From positions 1 through 64,000 of the forward strand of contig MCFH01000032.1 of the NCBI GenBank assembly GCA_002104945.1: DNA of 64,000 bases. The letters run 5' to 3'. The notes below the pieces were generated by a model. The model was not told where the DNA came from, made no database searches, and saw nothing but the letters and a program-made list of their open reading frames with translations. The position numbers and the translations under genes are program-made. Below are positions 22,934-33,681 of this stretch, piece by piece. Each line of letters opens with the position of its first letter. Position 1 is the stretch's first letter. This stretch comes from Piromyces finnis. Taxonomy: Eukaryota; Neocallimastigomycota; Neocallimastigomycetes; Neocallimastigales; Neocallimastigaceae.

Positions 22934-25900
22934 CTAGGTGGGGTTTTGGACACTAACCATGAATTCCTGGTAGCATTTATCTTGAAATTCCTTGAGTAGC
23001 TTATCATAGTGGGAGTTCTTGTCAATGATATCAGCATCAACCCACTCTTGCCTAAAGTCACTAAAGGTAGCTAAGTATTGGTAGTTATCCTTCTTTCTTC
23101 TAGCATTCATGATTTTGATGATTTTCTGGTAGCCCACTGGTGCAGGTGTTAGTTCTTCAGGTTTGTTATGGTAGGGTTCAAGTTCACTGATATGAAACAC
23201 TGGGTAGACGTTGGGGAAAGGTGACTTGCTGATATCCAACCGGTAGTTAAGCTTGCTTTCATCAATTCCAATAACCTTGAAGGGACCGTACTTTCTTGCT
23301 TGTAGCTTGTAGAAGGGAAGAGGGTTGTAATTTTCTGGTTTTCTTAACCACACCAAATCCATGAGTCTAATTTTAGGGTAGTTAAGTTCTCTTCTATGGT
23401 CCAAGTGGTCTAAGAACCGTGTTCTTGATATGTCCAGCATGTGCTTTAAGTTACCTAAGTTGTGAGCGAAGCTATCTAATACAGGAGCTTCGCCAAGTGA
23501 GTGGACAAGTTCTGAATCTTGAGGGTTCATATGTACCTGGTAGTTATACAAGGCTAGGAATGGGGACTGTTTAGTAGAACTGTGCACTGCATTATTATAA
23601 CAGAACTCAGCTAAGTACAAGTACTTCAACCATTCGTCGTCATCAAAGGTCTTCACAAAGCATCTAAGGTACATACTTACGTAGGAGTTGTTACGTTCTA
23701 CCTGACCAACTGTTTCATGATGGCCAGTAGTAGCAAGGTTTACTTCTACACCAAAGAACCCCATAATGTCCTTCCACAACTTACTAGTGAACTGGACACC
23801 ACGATCCGTAGTAACCGATTTGGGACAACCATGTAACTTGAATACATGTTGTAAGTATGCTAATGCTGTTTCTTTAGCAGTAGGCATACTCCTAAATCCC
23901 ACTAAGTGTATCATTTTGGTTAACTTATCGCTACAAACCATGATACAACCTCTTCTAGTGACTTCTGGGGGTTCTGATGGACTACTACCTGGTTTTCTGC
24001 GTTCCTTAATAGGTAGGTCCGTCAGGAAGTCAATTTCTACTTCTTGCCAAGGTAAGTCTGCAACTTTTACCCTAGCAGCGCTACCATACGGCTTGTGTCT
24101 GTTGTCCTTTTGGGTACAACATATGGTACAAGCTTTAATATAACCCGCAATGTCATCCTTCATTTTTGGCCAGTAATAGTTTCTGACTATCAGGTCGTAA
24201 GTCTTATCCTTTCCTAAGTGACCCGCTGTTTCACTATCATGGTTAAGTTTTATGATTGTTTCCCTTAACACCTTTGGTACATATGTACGTTCTGGTGCAT
24301 CCTTTCTAACAATCAACCCATTAACCATCAACCACTTCTTTTTGATGAGCTTGTGGCCTCTTTTTGCGTCAAGACCATCTCTAATTTCCCTAGCAAGCTC
24401 ATCCGTGTTGTAAGCTTGTTTCAATTCTCCCACAAAGCTTACTTCTAACACCGCATAGCACTCTTCTTCCACGGGTGGAAATTCTTTTACCTGTTCAGGT
24501 CGAAGGAGGCTAGCTTTTTCCATCTCCAGTTGTACCTGTTCTGGAGATACCATTCTTGATAGGATATCGGCTCTACCATTCATTTTTCCTGGCCGATATA
24601 TTATTTCGAAGTTGTATGCAGCAAACAGCTCTTGCCATCTTGCCTGTCTTGCTGTCAACAACTGTGGTTTTGTGGCGAACAGGAGATTCCTATGGTCACT
24701 ATATACTAGGACCTTATGTTTCGCACCCATCAACAGGTGTCGCCACTCGATGAAAGCATTCCTAATAGCCAACAACTCCTTTTCCGTGATGGAGTAGTTG
24801 ATTTCTGCTTTCGTAAGCTTCTTGGAATAGTAATACACAGGGTGTAGTTCATTGTCATCGCCTAGTTGTGATAGTACACCACCCACCGCGTAGTTACTAG
24901 CGTCGCACTCCACTATGAACTGACGGTCATGGTCAGGATATGCTAATACTGGTGGAGACAACAGCATTTCTTTTAACTTCTCGAACGCCTGGATGCGTTC
25001 TTCATTCCACAGGAACTGTACTTTTTTGGACGTCATAGCATATAACGGCCTTGCTATCTTAGAGAAGTCCTTTATAAACTTCCTATAATAGTTGCAGAAT
25101 CCGAGGAATGACTGTAGTTCTTTGAGGTTGGTTGGTTGTGGCCAACTTGCTACAGCTTTTAACTTCTCTGGGTCGGTTTTAATACCATATTTTCCAACTA
25201 CATGACCCAGGAATGCAAGTTCTTCCTTGTGGAACTCACACTTCGCTAATTTAGCTACTAGACGATTATCTATTAGCTTTTGTAGGACTCTTTTTACATG
25301 CCCTACATGCTCTTCAAGTGACTTGGAGTAGATGATGATATCATCCAAGTACACTTGACAGCAGTCATTGATTTCCTCTGCCAGCACCGTATTAATGAAC
25401 CCTTGGAACGTGGCAGGAGCATTAGTCAACCCAAATGGCATCACTAGATATTCATAATGCCCAAACTTGGTTGAGAATGCCGTCTTGTATTCGTCACCTT
25501 CACGAATACGCACGAGGTTGTAGGCAGACTTCAAATCCAACTTGGAGAAGATAGTCGCGCCTTTCATAGCCTCGAACACTTGACTGATGAGTGGTAAGGG
25601 GAAGGAGTTACGCACTGTTACCTTATTAAGACGCCTATAATCAGTACATAATCGTCTTTCACCACTCTTTTTGGGCACGAATAACACAGGATAACCTGCA
25701 GGACTCTCTGACTTCCTGATGAAGCCCTTTGCCAGGTTTTCCTCTATATATTCCTTCAATGCTTTTTCCTCTTCTGGATTGAAGGGATATATAGGCCCTT
25801 TATGGAGACTAGCCTCCGGCTCCAGGTCGATCTTACAGTCGTAAGGACGGTGTTCTGGTAGCTGGTTAGCTATCTCTTCATTAAATGCTTCTTTGAAATT

Positions 25901-26701
25901 GTGGTAGTACTTCTCCACGATTTCTTCAGGTGTGGGTTGATTTTCGTTTAAGTTTTCTTCCTGTACCAACCCTACGTAAATGTGATTTTTCTCTAAGTTC
26001 GACTCTTGTACCAACCCTACTGAAACACAAGTTTTCTCTAAGTTGGATTCAAATGTCAACCCTCCGGAATCACATTTTTTCTCTAAGTCAACACTCTGTA
26101 CCAACCCTACTGAAACGGGATTTTTCTCTAAGTTGGAACTCGATGCCAACCCTCCGGAACTTCCGTTTCTGGTTTCCTTTGTAGCCTTGTGGCTACCATT
26201 ACCCACGATTTCGGCTTCTATGTTTTCCGCAGTTACAGTTACCAGAGGCCTTCTTGCTTTTGCATTAGTAACTGTAGTTATGGGACTTAATTGAGTACAG
26301 TAGTAGATATCGCCACCATTTACACCATAACTGTTGGTATGTCCTTTATCCTTATCATTATCTACCACGAAGTACCTCACTTGTGCATCTTTATCATAAC
26401 CTCTGTAGATAAAGTGCTCATCCATGAAGCCCAGTCCCACAATGATCATCTCCGGCATGTTGTCGGATAGGTGACAACTTGTGTTGAAGCAGTATGGTTT
26501 AGCTTCTTGTTCGCCAGATGGAGTTAACCATAACTTCAACTGCAAGTCATCTGAGAACTGCTTTAACTCGATATCACCATTCACAGTTCTGAATATGGCT
26601 GGTTTGTCCACTACTTTTAACCCGAGCTTCTTTGCTAAATTTGGGTGGATGAGGTTTGTAGTGGAACCAGTATCATACAAGACTTCTACCCTTTTTATAT
26701 C
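22934..26701 (-). pseudogene. Ty3/gypsy element A pol (PR-RT-RNase H-IN)
   Basis: In the same frame as gag and separated from it only by a TGA codon. Counting from the Met two residues before DTGSTTN, domains in order are: protease (Asp3); a linker of imperfect ~18-residue repeats (about 178-247); RT with LDLKSAYN (Asp382) and YLDD (Asp446/447); RNase H (Asp593, Asp662); integrase zinc finger (His814, His821, Cys851, Cys854); and DDE core with Asp884, Asp959 and Glu995, where the D-E spacing of 35 is canonical. The tail (about 1170-1248) looks like a degenerate chromodomain. All catalytic residues are present and no further stop occurs, so the enzyme part is intact. It could only be made by readthrough of the TGA or from a sister copy without it. 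Confidence 0.93.
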
Positions 26702-28321
26702 TCAAGGGTTGCTTCTTGCATTTATTTCAGCTACTAGTTGGTTCTGACTGTAGTAACTGTTATTGACCGTCGTTTGACTTGCCATAGCCTTAGGTAATGG
26801 GTTATTTCCCATACTAGAAGGTCCTTGCCTTGGTTGGAAGCTAGAACTTCTTCTAAAGCTTGACTTATTTAAGGATTCACGACGTTCTTTAGTACCGTTA
26901 TTGTTTTTTGCGTAAGCCTGAGTGTTGGTCTGCTCAACTTTAGGCTTATTATTTGGCTTGTTGTTCTTCTGCTTCAACTCAGCCCATCTAGATGGTCTAC
27001 ATGGGTCTGTGATGTCCAACAATGCCATAATAGTGGTCTGGCGGTCTCTTTTGTCGTACTTTTCTATGGTTTCATTACGGAAGACTGCTTGGTGATCATC
27101 GCACTTTAACAAGACTTCACTTAATGTTTCCAGCGTACGTTCCTGTTCAGGGATATCATAGAACGCTTCCCGAACAGAAGGCCTGACCTGTTGTATTAAC
27201 ACCTGTCTCCTAACATTTTCAGGGAGCCCAAGCGTTTCCGTCAATTCATTGAACTCTTCCAAGTAATCGTATGCTTTTCCCCACTCATGTGTGAGCTTAA
27301 GCAACTTTGACTTGCAGAGTTCATGGGGAGACTCTGGTGGAAACTTATCTTGAAGGTGGAGGAATAGTCTTTCAGCATCAGGATTCCTACGCTGCAACAT
27401 CCTCTCTCTAAGTCTATACCATCTCAATACTTTCCCACCTAGATGATCTTCAATGAAGCTAACCTTTGCCTTTTCGTCGTTACCATAGTCATATGGGTAA
27501 CGTTTGAAATGACGTAAGCATTTCTCTTGAAAACCCTCTAAGTCTATCCCATTATTATCAAACATAGGCACTTTTTCTTCATACCTATGTACTCGCCAGT
27601 CGAACATCTTCACGTCCCCATCCTCGGAGTATTCCGTAGGGTTGGTGCTACTACTAGTTCCAGCACCATGAGGATTACCCATACCACCGGTTTGATAGGA
27701 TGTTCTTTCATGAGCTCTGGCTTCAGCTCTTCTGTTCATGGCTTCGACTTTAGCCTCGAACAATTTTTCTCTTTCTTCTAGAGCGTTTCGTTACTCCCTC
27801 AATCTGGCCATCTCTTCTTCAAGCTCTTTTTTATAAGAGACAAAGGCACTAGATTGGCGGTACAACGTTTCTTGGTTGTTTAGCACTTGCTGGTGGTCTT
27901 GTAACCTTTCCTCATGTTCTGCAGTAAAGGCATTTTCCACAGCATGCAGCTCTTCCAAGCTAACTTGGCTAGCTGACTCATTTGCTTCCAACCTTTGATC
28001 CACTTCAACAAATTTTTGCTGAAGAGCATCGTTTATCTCGCTCTTGTAAACCTCAATACCCCGAAGTTGTTCTTCCATAGCACCCAGACGGTTTCCCATA
28101 CTAGCAAACTGGCTAGATATTTCCGAAACCCTTCTATTAAGAAGAACTTCAATGTGTTGCATTGGGTTTACCTCACTATTATTAGTAAAAAAGAAAGAAG
28201 GATCAACAGGGGCGGGCATAGAATCCCCCTGTTGAACCTGTAAATTCTGATTAGATTCGACCTCAGTGCTTTCGAGAAGCACCGGGGTTCGAACCCGTGA
28301 CATTCCCTCTACACCATCCAT
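26702..28321 (-). pseudogene. Ty3/gypsy element A gag
   Basis: Gag with an N-terminal coiled-coil-like, Glu/Gln-rich segment, then a capsid region (LGGKVLRWYRLRERM; KLLKLTHEWGKAYDYLEEF; QQVRPSVREAFYDIPE) typical of retrotransposon gag. It ends in a basic Asn/Lys-rich tail without a CCHC knuckle. I place the start at the ATG at 28319-28321, the first in-frame Met outside the nested LTR-C. An apparent start at 28411 lies inside that foreign LTR. A TAA at codon 177 (27793-27791) breaks the frame and a TGA (26704-26702) separates gag from pol. Both lie in one otherwise continuous frame. Confidence 0.85.
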
Positions 28322-28881
28322 GCCATCCGCGCTCGCCGCGTCAGGACAGGTCCCGTCCCTTACGAATGTCAAAAAGCGATTTTTTATTAAAGAAAAGTGT
28401 GGTAAGCACACTAGTTATATTAATTAATAAATATAATACGCTTTCCTATTGAAGGCGTAAAGCTAATAATATTTATATAAAGAAATTTAAATAATATTTT
28501 TATTTTAGCAATAACTTAATATCAGCATATATTAAGTTATTAAAAATATTAAAATTTTTAAAGTTTTAGGTTTTATAGGAGTTTATAAATTTTATTAACT
28601 TTAAGTTAAAAAATTACTAACGCTAAAGCTTCGTAATTTTTGTCAATTTTTGTTCTTTTTATACATGAACAATTTTAATTATTACATTTTTTAATTTTAA
28701 TTAATTATTATCTAATTATAAAATATTTAATTTTTATAAATTAATAATTAATATAATTATTGTAAATAGTTAATAAATTTAAATTAAAATTTTTAATAAT
28801 AAAATTTTAATAATTTTAAAAAATTTAATAATTTCAAATATTAGAAATTTTATACTTTGAAATTTTTTAATAAAAATTTAA

Positions 28882-30321
28882 ATTCTCAATAAAGAAAATA
28901 CTGCAATTAAAGGATGGAAACTCACTACACTTAAAAATAATACAAGTGATCGTTTTCATTTTAGTCCTTGTTATAAGCATATTAGTGCTAATATTAATTA
29001 TTGCACTAAAGAAGATAAAGATGGCTTTTTTGAATATTTAAAAGAAGGTTTTAATCACCCAAATGATAAAGGATTTACCAAAGTTGAAGTTGAAAATAGT
29101 AGATACGATCATGCTTTAGAATTGGCTCGCAACGATAAAATGGAACAAATTGAATCTACAATTTTAGTTCGTCATTATAAAAATTTAATGGATATTAAAA
29201 ATAATAATGTAAATATGGACCGTATGTATTTACAAAATCCAGAAACTGGAGAAGATTACCATCACAATCACTTTCTCTTTCTTTATGGTGCTACTGGTGT
29301 TGGTAAAAGTAAATTCCTAAATGAATTCTTAGATAATTTAAATTATTTTTACAAAAAATTTTGTGTAGGACGTCCACAATTTGATTCAAAATATGAATTT
29401 AAACAATATTTTAAATCTAAGGATAAATGGTGGGATCATTATAATTATGAAGATGTTATCATTATTGATGAAGTTAATGCTAGTAAGACCGAATTCCTTG
29501 GAGACCACTTTAAGGAATGGTTCGATCAAACACCATTTAAAGCCAATGTTAAAGGAAGTATGTTAAACCAAATTAGACCAAAATTTATATTAATGGCATC
29601 CAACTTTACCTTTGATCAATGCTTTCCAAAGACTGAAGATAACATTCCTTTAAGAAGAAAAATACAAGTTCATGAAATGAAGGAAGGTGATAATTTCAGA
29701 TGGCCAAATTGGAATATGCTTGGTAGAGAATGGCTTTCAGCAGTTAAAGTTAAAATCCAAGCTGAAAATGATAGAATTAATAGATTAGAAGAAGAATTTA
29801 AAAATGTTAATTTCGATAAAGATTTTAAAGAAGACTTTTTACCAGATACACTTGAAAAAATCTGGCAAAAGGAATATGGAACTAAGTATACACCAACAGG
29901 ATGGCTTACAGATTTAATGGAACAAGATACTCCTTGCCCAAGTGCCAAAATTGACATCCCAAGTGATTATTCTCTTTCAATTACTCCTGATATTCAAAAT
30001 GCATCTTTTATTACCCAAAGTGATAATATCAAATTAATAGATACACCATCATTCAATTCTACAACAGTTAATGATGGATCTACTGATAGATTTAATGAAT
30101 TGATTGATGATTTGAAAAGTAGAATAGATATAAATGTAGAAAATAGTTATAAAAATTTAGAAAATGAACAAGAAATTAGTCATGATAATAATGTTAAAAT
30201 ATTAAATGAATTAAATAATAATAGTCCTTTTGATTTTGAAAGTACTAGTCAAAATAATATTAATAAACAAGTTACCTTTGAAAAATTTAATGTAGTTAAT
30301 AAACAAAATTATTTAAATTAA
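28882..30321 (+). pseudogene. 5'-truncated CRESS-DNA-type Rep (HUH endonuclease/SF3 helicase)
   Basis: Open without a start codon from 28882. The remaining N-terminus holds the third HUH-endonuclease motif (YCTKED, about residues 40-45) with the nicking Tyr. Motifs I and II, upstream in Rep proteins, are missing. The SF3 helicase follows: Walker A GATGVGKS (about residues 137-144), Walker B VIIIDEVNAS (about 192-201) and sensor motif ILMASNF (about 236-242). A long Asn/Asp-rich tail of about 200 residues follows, unusual for circular ssDNA virus Reps. No stop or frameshift interrupts the ~480 codons. It could derive from a virus or a Rep-encoding plasmid; the sequence does not decide. Expression is doubtful: no ATG until the helicase linker and it is embedded in LTR sequence. 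Confidence 0.88.
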
Positions 30322-30483
30322 ATGTATAATAAATAAATAATTAATAAAATAATAAAAATATTATTATTTTTTGACTACCCTACAAAAAATATCCCAATCA
30401 CAAAAAAATTAGTGTTTTTTAAAATAAACTTTTTAAAGTTGGTCATATGATCTAAAAAATTTAATTTTTCTATATTCTTTATA

Positions 30484-30522
30484 TTAATTACGGTACCCGG
30501 TACCCATAATATATGTAATTAA
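30484..30522. promoter_or_regulatory. Possible Rep origin: stem-loop with tandem GGTACCC
   Basis: An 8-bp perfect inverted repeat TTAATTAC / GTAATTAA (30484-30491 and 30515-30522) encloses GGTACCC repeated twice in tandem (30492-30505). It lies 163 nt downstream of Rep and a GGGTACTC follows near 30567. Iterons beside a hairpin are typical of CRESS-DNA origins. The classic loop nonamer is not evident, so this is tentative. Confidence 0.4.
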
Positions 30523-30690
30523 ATTAATTGAATACCATTCTATAATATATTAATTTATATTGATTTTGGGTACTCATTTTGATTTAAAAAATAAATTTTT
30601 TCAAATTTTCAAATTTTCAAATTTTAAAAAAATTTTTAATTTTTTCCATGTGTCCAAATTTTTTAAATTTTTATATATGTTATTGTGACA

Positions 30691-31059
30691 ACGAATGATG
30701 TTTTTGTGTCCAATTTATGGACACCCCGAGGGTTAGGCGACTTACCTGTATTTTTCATTTCTAACTCGAAAATAAATTCTTTCAATAAATTAAAGAATTT
30801 ATTATATAAAATATGATTATAATGAATTTTAAAATTTAAAATAATGAATTTTTTATGACTAAACTATTAGAAAATAATTATTTTTAATAATAAATTTACT
30901 TCTTTTAAATATAATATTTGAATATTATATAAAATATTGTAAATAATTATTATTAAACAATAATTTAAATAAAATAAAATATGTTTTTTAAGAACTTTTA
31001 ATAAAACTAACCTAATTAAAACTAAGCTAACGTAAGAACTAACTATAAAGCGTTAGTAT
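30691..31059 (-). other. Element A leader between 5' LTR and gag
   Basis: Joined across the nested LTR-C to 28322-28361. AT-rich near the LTR, GC-richer near gag. No standard TGG primer-binding site adjoins the LTR: the first bases after it read ATACTAACGC on the element strand, so the priming tRNA is not identified. Confidence 0.65.
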
Positions 31060-31554
31060 TGTAAAAGGTTTTTATATATATTAGTTAATAGGTTAAATAT
31101 AACAAGTTAATTAAGTTAGTTATTACCTCTCTATACGAGTTAATAACTAAATAAAGTTTTATAAAAAATAATAAAAGAACTAAAATAAATATTATAACAC
31201 AAAAATAAATATAAAACAAATAGATATTAATATGAAATATTATTTACTTAAATAATTATTATAATTATTATCTTTTATTTATTAGTTATAATTATATACA
31301 TTAATTATTATTATAGCTATTAATTTACTTTAATACTAACGCTAAAGTATTTAACGTTAGTTTTGACTATACTATTTAACTATATGAGTTTATTTTCTTT
31401 ACCACTTGATTGGGTAAAGCAAATAAACTTCCTATTTAATTAATAACCATTAATATATGGTTATACATATATTTGGCCAATAAATGATGACCAGAATATA
31501 TGGTTTCAATTGAAATATTTGTGGGCAAACTTATGGCCACAAATATTTCTTATA
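31060..31554 (-). mobile_element. Element A 5' LTR
   Basis: Runs from TGTAAAAGG to CTTATA, matching 21304-22912 after removal of the nested LTR-B. The two LTRs differ at a number of positions, including the terminal CTTATA/CTTACA, so the insertion is not brand new. Confidence 0.9.
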
Positions 31555-31566
31555 ATTTCAATAAAT

Positions 31567-31638
31567 GGGGTGTTAGCTCAGCGGTAGAGCAATTGACTGC
31601 AGATCAATAGGTCTTCGGTTCAAATCCGGAACGCCCCT
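31567..31638 (+). tRNA. tRNA-Cys (anticodon GCA), copy 1
   Basis: Acceptor GGGGTGT pairs with ACGCCCC. Loop CTGCAGA gives anticodon GCA. The T arm CCGG-TTCAAAT-CCGG is intact. 72 nt, no intron, identical to 47400-47471. Element A plus its target duplication ends 7 nt upstream. Confidence 0.95.
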
Positions 31639-31730
31639 AGTTAATTTTTTCATCTTTTGTCAAAAAATAAAAGTAAGAAATTATATAAAATAATGCTACA
31701 GGCATAGAGAATCACCAGTAGATATTAGTA

Positions 31731-32949
31731 ATCAAAACTATTAAAACTTACTCATGAGTGGGGTAAAGCTTATGAATATTTGGTGGATTTCACTGATTTG
31801 GCTGATGCACTTGACTTGTCTGAAGGAGTCAGAAAGCAATTACTAATTCAGCAAGTACGTCCGTCTGTCAGAGAAGCCTTTTATGATATCGATGAAAATA
31901 GACGTACATTTAGAGCACTTAGTGACAAGTTACTACAGTGCGATGATCATCCAGAGGATTATAGGAATGATGCTCTTGAAAAGTATGAAAAGTATGATAA
32001 AAAAGATAGAAAACCGGTTATTATGGCATTGTTAGACATGATAGATCCATGTAAGCCTTCTAAGAGAGTTGAAAGCAAAAGAAAAAACTTCAAAGCAAAT
32101 GATAGCTTGAACATGGATAAAGGAAGATTGTTCCAAGAAGCTAAGAAGTGCGAAGAAAATAAGAAATTGGACTATACACCATGTTATAGAAAAAATTCAA
32201 GTTTCACTCAAAAGAAAGAAGCCTCAGATTTAGGAAGCAATCCTATACCAAAAGTTTTAGTAGCTACAGAAATATTACCTTTATATCAGTATAATGATAT
32301 TGGTAATACTAAATATTCAGAAGCTATTATATCTTCCCAAGACAAGTCTAAAGAAGTAAAAGTCTTATATGATACTGGAGCTACCACTAATATACTTCGT
32401 CCTAAACTTACAAAAGAGTTAGGACTTGAGTTAATAGATAAGCCCGCAGTATTTGGGACAGTTAATGGACAGTCAGAATTAAGGTATCTTACCCATAATA
32501 TAAACTGGGAATTAAAGTTAACACCTGAAAATAAGAAGGACTCAAAGACATACAAGTTTACTACAAGTTTCTGTATTTCTAATGCTATTTCTGAAATGAT
32601 AATCCTGGGTGTCAACTTTATGGATAAAAACCGTATCTACAGAGGTTTTGGAGCTACTGATAATGCTAAAATGTTTATTGTAGATAAATATAAGGAAATA
32701 GTTAATAATGTTAACTACTTAGATAATGATATCTACTATACTGAAAAGTTGAATTCAACAAATGGTATGTGTTTATCAAAATCTAATAAATCAGCATGTC
32801 TAATAAATTCTACAGTAGTTGATGGTATACTTATAAATCCAATGGAAAAAACTACCAATTATACTCACAGGATTAAAGAAAATAATAGCCAGTATTCCTT
32901 TAAAAATTTATGGATAGTGTTGAATATCTTAGGTAAGATTTCTCCTTAA
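31731..32949 (+). pseudogene. gag-protease remnant of an element A relative
   Basis: Open from about 31731 (LKLTHEWGKAYEYL), matching the capsid end of element A gag (QQVRPSVREAFYDI is shared). It then reads through a basic linker into an aspartic protease with VLYDTGATTN. At the gag-protease join, where element A has TGA, this copy is open. The frame ends at 32949, ten bases before a polypurine tract and LTR-J, so RT, RNase H and integrase are deleted. The 5' end and 5' LTR are also missing. Confidence 0.85.
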
Positions 32950-32957
32950 GGGAGCAA

Positions 32958-33634
32958 TGTAAAGAATTAATGTTATTAAATGTTATAATAACATAAATTC
33001 TTATATGAATCCATAAATTTATGTTTAATTTATCATATAATATGATATTTCATGTGATATAATTTATGTGATAGTATATATTATTATAAGAATTTAATAA
33101 TATTATATTATAAAAATCTAATATTATTTATTATATATAATATGATAATAATTATTTATATTTAAATAGTATTTTATTTTATATTTAAGTAATATTTATA
33201 TAATGCTTAATATGTATTATTATAAGTAAATAACATTATCAATTAATAACCAATAATAGTTAATATAGATTAATATTATAAAAGGAAGCATGATTACTTG
33301 TTTATATTAATTAACTATTCTATAAATTAAATATATATTATTTATATATGACTTTTTCTTAAACTCGTGTTATATTTAATAGTTATAAAGTCATATTATA
33401 AATCATTTGTAGAAGGAATAATTATTTTATAATTTAATTTTAATTTCCTTCATAATCAAATGAACAAAGAGATATTAATTCAAACTTTAATAAATATAAA
33501 ATCTTAATAATTATAAAATAATAATATCTCTTAAATATTATTTAATAATGTTTTATAACAAAATATTTCTAATTAGTTAAATAATTAAAACATTATTTAA
33601 ATAAATAATCATGAATCCACTAATATTCATGACA
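32958..33634 (+). mobile_element. LTR-J, 3' LTR of the gag-protease remnant
   Basis: Starts TGTAAAGAATTAATG directly after the purine tract AAGGGAGCAA and ends TATTCATGACA. The polypurine position fixes its orientation as plus. Confidence 0.82.
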
Positions 33635-33681
33635 TCAAAATTAATTATTCTATTAATTTATTATTTATAAATTTCATTCTT
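33635..33681. mobile_element. Fragment of LTR-M end
   Basis: TATTCTATTAATTTATTATT... to CATTCTT matches the last ~45 nt of LTR-M (compare 36475-36515 and 45750-45791). Only the end remains. Confidence 0.55.

Larger units (their letters stand above)
28367..30690. mobile_element. Solo LTR-C with TSD ACGAA, carrying a Rep insertion
   Basis: Starts TGTCAAAAAGCG and ends GTTATTGTGACA (perfect 5-bp terminal inverted repeat TGTCA/TGACA), flanked by ACGAA at 28362-28366 and 30691-30695. Without the internal Rep segment it is about 618 bp, the same as 5350-5965. It sits in the untranslated leader of element A. Confidence 0.94.
21304..31554 (-). mobile_element. Ty3/gypsy element A, full span with nested insertions (TSD ATTTC)
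   Basis: Both ends are TGTAAAAGG...CTTACA/CTTATA LTRs flanked by ATTTC at 21299-21303 and 31555-31559. Inside are a single-frame gag-pol (28321-22934), a solo LTR-B in the 3' LTR and a solo LTR-C (with its own Rep insertion) in the 5' leader. The coding part has far higher GC than the surrounding DNA and than elements D and G, which suggests a separate origin or recent arrival. The right end lies only 12 nt upstream of tRNA-Cys. Confidence 0.92.

Noticed and set aside
23766-26747. Plus-strand open frames opposite element A pol
   Set aside because: Antisense shadows of a GC-richer coding region; composition follows the pol codons.
28265-28345. tRNA-like stretch (GGGTTCGAACCCC) inside element A gag on the minus strand
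   Set aside because: It has a good B-box core, but no matching acceptor or anticodon stem could be formed, and the sequence is coding for gag.
28322-28411. Gag start codon at 28411
   Set aside because: This ATG lies in the nested LTR-C (from 28367), so it cannot be the original gag start.
29381-29957. Small frames overlapping Rep on either strand
   Set aside because: Shadows of the Rep frame, with no recognisable domains.
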